Positions 61,584 to 64,000 of a stretch of 64,000 bases of DNA are shown here, piece after piece (within the stretch, counting starts at the first letter, position 1; each line of letters opens with the position of its first letter). The stretch covers positions 1-64,000 of the forward strand of contig CAMHPA010000003.1 in the NCBI GenBank assembly GCA_946186925.1. Direction: 5' to 3'. Made by a program: the position numbers and the translations under genes. Source of the DNA: an uncultured Bacteroidota bacterium. GTDB lineage: Bacteria > Bacteroidota > Bacteroidia > Bacteroidales > SZUA-534. The notes below the pieces were generated by a model. It was not told the origin of the DNA, searched no databases, and saw nothing but the letters and a program-made list of their open reading frames with translations.

Positions 61584-61614
61584 AAACGCCGCACCTTGTA
61601 AAGATGCGGCGTTT
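61584..61614. terminator. Terminator between convergent genes
   Basis: AAACGCCGCA (61584-61593) / TGCGGCGTTT (61605-61614) is a perfect 10-bp stem, T-rich on both sides, able to serve the dehydrogenase and the CotH gene (stop at 61633). Confidence 0.8.
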
Positions 61615-61632
61615 GTTTTGTGTTTCAGTGTA

Positions 61633-63585
61633 TTATGATTTACGTTTTCTACGTTTTTCCAAATCCGATTTCAGCCATTCGAGCCGCTTGCTCACGAACT
61701 CTTTAATCCACGCCACTTCTTCGCTGTAGGTGCGGTGCGGTGTTTGTGCGCCGCCCAAGCCGAAGCTAGCGTCAAATCCGCCGAACATTGCGGAATCCAT
61801 CCCGGGCATCGGGAAAGGGAACGCGCCAAAACCGCCAGCCGAGTCCATTCCCGGCATCGGGAAGGGGAACGCGCCAAAGCCACCGGCCGAGTCCATACCA
61901 GGCATCGGGAACGGGAAACCGCCGAAGCCACCTGACGAGTCCATTCCGGGCATTGGGAAAGGGAATGCGCCAAAACCGCCGGCCGAATCCATCCCGGGCA
62001 TCGGGAAGGGGAACGCGCCAAAGCCGCCGGCCGAGTCAAATTCCGGCATCGGAAAACCGCCAACACCCATATCTTCAAGGTCTTCCATAGTGAAACTCAT
62101 TGCCGTCGGGTCGCTCAAATCGAACCCCGGATTGGTGTAGTAATTCACCGTGTCGACCGAAACCGAGAGCGCTAGTTGCGCGGCCACAGAGTCGATGTGA
62201 GCCATAATGGTGGACGAATCGGCAATCATCGCATCAATCTTTTTCAGCAGAAGGCCGGTGAATTCGGGGTCGAGCATCATCCGGTCGAACCAGTCGGCTT
62301 TGGCAATGTGGTAGCCTTCGGGTTGGTTGTAGAAAGCCATATCGTTCTCGCCGCCGAAGCCCATCGCCAGTCCGCCCAGACCGCCTTCGTTGCCAAACGG
62401 ATTGCCGCCAAAGGCAAGGTCGAAATCCCAAATCGGGCCCATCCTGATGATGCCGTCCGCCATAATGTGGCAGAAGCAGCTTGTGAACATATTGCCATCG
62501 TAATCCTTGCTTAACTCTTTGATTAGCAGCCAATCAACAAAACTTTCAACGTCGATTAGCGTTTTGTAGCCCGTTTCGGGATTCAGAAAATCGGGGCCGT
62601 AGAGCGTGTTCTCGAAGCGGTCGAGAATCTTTTTCACATCGGCAATCACGTCAGGGTCGCTTTCTTTCTTGCCTTTCAGCGATATGTCCTTAATGTTGAA
62701 GAAGTTACCGGTTTTTGCACCGATAATGTCGCCACGTCCGGCTTTGCGGTCGGCTTCAATCAGATAGTCGCCCGGAACGCGCTCTTTGGTGGTTTTGGCC
62801 TGCTCGCAGAGATAGTAGTTGCCGCAATGAACGCCGTTCAGCACCAGCTCAACGTGCTGTCCGTGTGGCGTCCAGTCGAGATTGGTGTAGTTTTGGCCCA
62901 GATAGTTGGCCAGCTCGTTTCGCATCAGCGACGGGTCGTAGAAATTGGCCAGCAGGCACCAGCGTTTGCCTTTCGGCATCCCCAAAAGGGCGCTTTTCTT
63001 CTTCAGTTTCAGCGCATAAGGCCGTTTCACCTTGACCGACCACGTTGAGTTGCCGCGCCCTTTCACCTGCGCGTCGGGCTGCGTTGTGTGAAAGTCGATT
63101 TGGCCGTTGGCACGATAGATTGTAACCTGTGTGCTGTCCATCCATTCGCGCTTGCTAGTTATTGGTTTTGAGCCCTTTGTGTTGATGCAAACCACCGGCA
63201 GGCCGCTGTTGAACACCATCACCGTGTAGGTGTGGACGGCGTTTTTGGCCACCACTTTGTATTGCACCGGCTCGCTGAAATCAATCAGACTTTTGCCGCT
63301 TGTCTGCAGCGCGTCGTCAACAAAAACTTTGGCTTTCGCCGATGTTGTGAATGTTGGTTTTAGTTTGAAATCAATAAGATACGGAACCAAAATTTTTATT
63401 GTGTCGCTCGATATGGTGGCTTCATAGTCGCTCAGCAGATTTTTATTGTCGGCTCTCAACAAATTGAAAGTCAGTAGCTGATTGTTGTTAGTGTGTTTTT
63501 CGGCGGTCGCGGCCGATGTTGGAAGGCAGCGGCTCACAATGAGCACCGCCACAAGCAGTTTTTGCAATGTCCGTTTATTTTGCAT
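61633..63585 (-). CDS. Secreted CotH-family protein with Gly/Phe/Pro/Met repeats
   Basis: This 650-aa protein has a signal peptide (LLVAVLIVSRCLPTSA) and an N-terminal DUF5018-like beta domain (~37-125: LLSDYEATISSDTIKILVPY, SGKSLIDFSEPVQYKVVAK). The CotH kinase-like domain (~165-480) shows KGRGNSTW, KRPYALKL, WCLLANFYDPSLMRNELA, YYLCEQ and GPIWDFDLAFGG. Near residue 515-600 five units of 16 residues (GGFGAFPFPMPGMDSA) are inserted before a C-terminal helix. CotH proteins phosphorylate spore-coat or surface proteins; for the Bacteroidota members the target is unknown. Confidence 0.85.
   Translation of the reverse strand: MQNKRTLQKLLVAVLIVSRCLPTSAATAEKHTNNNQLLTFNLLRADNKNLLSDYEATISSDTIKILVPYLIDFKLKPTFTTSAKAKVFVDDALQTSGKSLIDFSEPVQYKVVAKNAVHTYTVMVFNSGLPVVCINTKGSKPITSKREWMDSTQVTIYRANGQIDFHTTQPDAQVKGRGNSTWSVKVKRPYALKLKKKSALLGMPKGKRWCLLANFYDPSLMRNELANYLGQNYTNLDWTPHGQHVELVLNGVHCGNYYLCEQAKTTKERVPGDYLIEADRKAGRGDIIGAKTGNFFNIKDISLKGKKESDPDVIADVKKILDRFENTLYGPDFLNPETGYKTLIDVESFVDWLLIKELSKDYDGNMFTSCFCHIMADGIIRMGPIWDFDLAFGGNPFGNEGGLGGLAMGFGGENDMAFYNQPEGYHIAKADWFDRMMLDPEFTGLLLKKIDAMIADSSTIMAHIDSVAAQLALSVSVDTVNYYTNPGFDLSDPTAMSFTMEDLEDMGVGGFPMPEFDSAGGFGAFPFPMPGMDSAGGFGAFPFPMPGMDSSGGFGGFPFPMPGMDSAGGFGAFPFPMPGMDSAGGFGAFPFPMPGMDSAMFGGFDASFGLGGAQTPHRTYSEEVAWIKEFVSKRLEWLKSDLEKRRKRKS
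61796..62035 (-). repeat. Five tandem 48-bp coding repeats
   Basis: Five 48-bp units encode five copies of a 16-residue motif (DSAGGFGAFPFPMPGM register) with few changes, within the CotH gene. No frame is lost. Copy number may vary between strains. Confidence 0.9.
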
Positions 63586-63603
63586 AATTAATTGTTAATT
63601 CGA

Positions 63604-63633
63604 CAATTATAGTTTCAAAATTGACGCTGCAAA
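63604..63633 (-). promoter_or_regulatory. Possible promoter of the CotH gene
   Basis: On the minus strand TTTG (63630-63633), an 18-nt spacer, and TATAATTG (one mismatch to TAnnTTTG) lie about 20 nt before the ATG. A weak match. Confidence 0.35.
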
Positions 63634-63843
63634 TGTCGGATTTTTCGTTTCCAAACAAAATTATGTTCGATATTCAACTCAACTTTGCCGCCAATCGGTT
63701 GTTTTCGGTGGAAAATCCGAAAAATGGGCGTTTTTTGTGGATGATTATACTTGTTGCCTGCCTAAATGTCTTTTAATCAGTCTAATATTTTATAATTGAA
63801 AGACATCGGCAAAAGAACAGTTTTTTGCCTATTATTTCAATAA

Positions 63844-64000
63844 TTATCTTTTCGGCGAAAGCGTGATTAGCGGCACCATTATCTCGTCCATACTTATGCC
63901 GCCGTGCTGGAAGGTGTTCCGGTAGTACTGCACATAATAATTATAGTTGTTGGGGTAAGCGAAGAAATCGGTGTTAGTGGCGAAAATGTATGACGTACTG
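63844..64000 (-). CDS. porX: PorX-like (PglZ-domain) response regulator, C-terminus only
   Basis: This gene is not in the ORF track because it starts beyond the right edge. The minus-strand frame ending at TAA (63844-63846) is open to the window edge. It encodes about 51 residues, with TSYIFATNTDFFAYPNNYN and FQHGGISMDEIMVPLITLSP. This is the C-terminal end typical of PglZ/alkaline-phosphatase-like response regulators such as PorX, a regulator of T9SS genes. The giant T9SS cargo genes in this window fit such a genome. Assignment is based on the conserved tail only. Confidence 0.65.
   Translation of the reverse strand, partial: STSYIFATNTDFFAYPNNYNYYVQYYRNTFQHGGISMDEIMVPLITLSPKR

Noticed and set aside
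61796-62035. CRISPR-like array
   Set aside because: The 48-bp units have no spacers and are in-frame coding repeats of CotH.

Overview
The window looks like a chromosomal segment of a Bacteroidota (Bacteroidales-type) bacterium. The evidence is an outer-membrane receptor with a carboxypeptidase-regulatory-like N-terminus, tandem DUF4249 lipoproteins, DUF4105 and CotH-type secreted proteins, type IX secretion (T9SS) C-terminal sorting domains, the C-terminus of a PorX/PglZ-type regulator at the right edge, lipoboxes throughout, weak Shine-Dalgarno sequences, and Bacteroidota-style -7 boxes (TAnnTTTG, once with a clear TTTG 21 nt upstream). No rRNA, tRNA, IS element or CRISPR array was seen. 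The species cannot be named from the sequence.

Region 1 (1-8.9 kb, plus strand) is a compact eight-gene operon closed by a perfect hairpin. It encodes an SPFH/Band_7 protein with four zinc ribbons (5' end outside the window), a four-TM coiled-coil protein, a 735-aa coiled-coil protein with an acidic then basic tail, two paralogous helical proteins, a bactofilin-like beta-helix protein, a double zinc-ribbon protein, and an envelope-spanning zinc ribbon-TM-NTF2-like-SH3b-SPOR protein. Several genes match no family I know. Together they suggest a membrane-associated scaffold, and this is my first candidate for an undescribed system. Region 2 (9-11.7 kb) holds an orphan DUF2281-like small protein, an orphan LytTR response regulator, a SIMPL-domain protein and a flavodoxin lipoprotein.

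Region 3 (11.8-22.4 kb, minus strand) has a transporter/lipase/secreted-protein operon, then purB-MsbA-like ABC exporter-YejM/PbgA-like sulfatase, fabD, folE and a TonB_C protein. Region 4 (22.5-30.8 kb) holds a long inverted-repeat element, a TonB-dependent receptor with two DUF4249 lipoproteins, rlmB, a DUF4105 membrane protein, and a Nudix hydrolase back to back with pyrE.

Region 5 (31.2-57.2 kb) is a tandem pair of giant T9SS cargo genes (4583 and 3948 aa). They are collinear, built of about five repeated super-modules, share a signal peptide and a 179-aa C-terminal block, and each ends in a related terminator. This is the second candidate. Region 6 (57.5-64 kb) holds DUF164 zinc ribbon and NIF3 genes, an FKBP-type PPIase lipoprotein, a D-2-hydroxyacid dehydrogenase, a CotH protein with five 48-bp repeats, and the PorX-like 3' end.

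Intergenic DNA carries degenerate heptanucleotide (TAACTYY-like) repeats and several families of short palindromes. Many track starts are TTG/GTG codons just upstream of a better ATG, and those starts have been corrected here.
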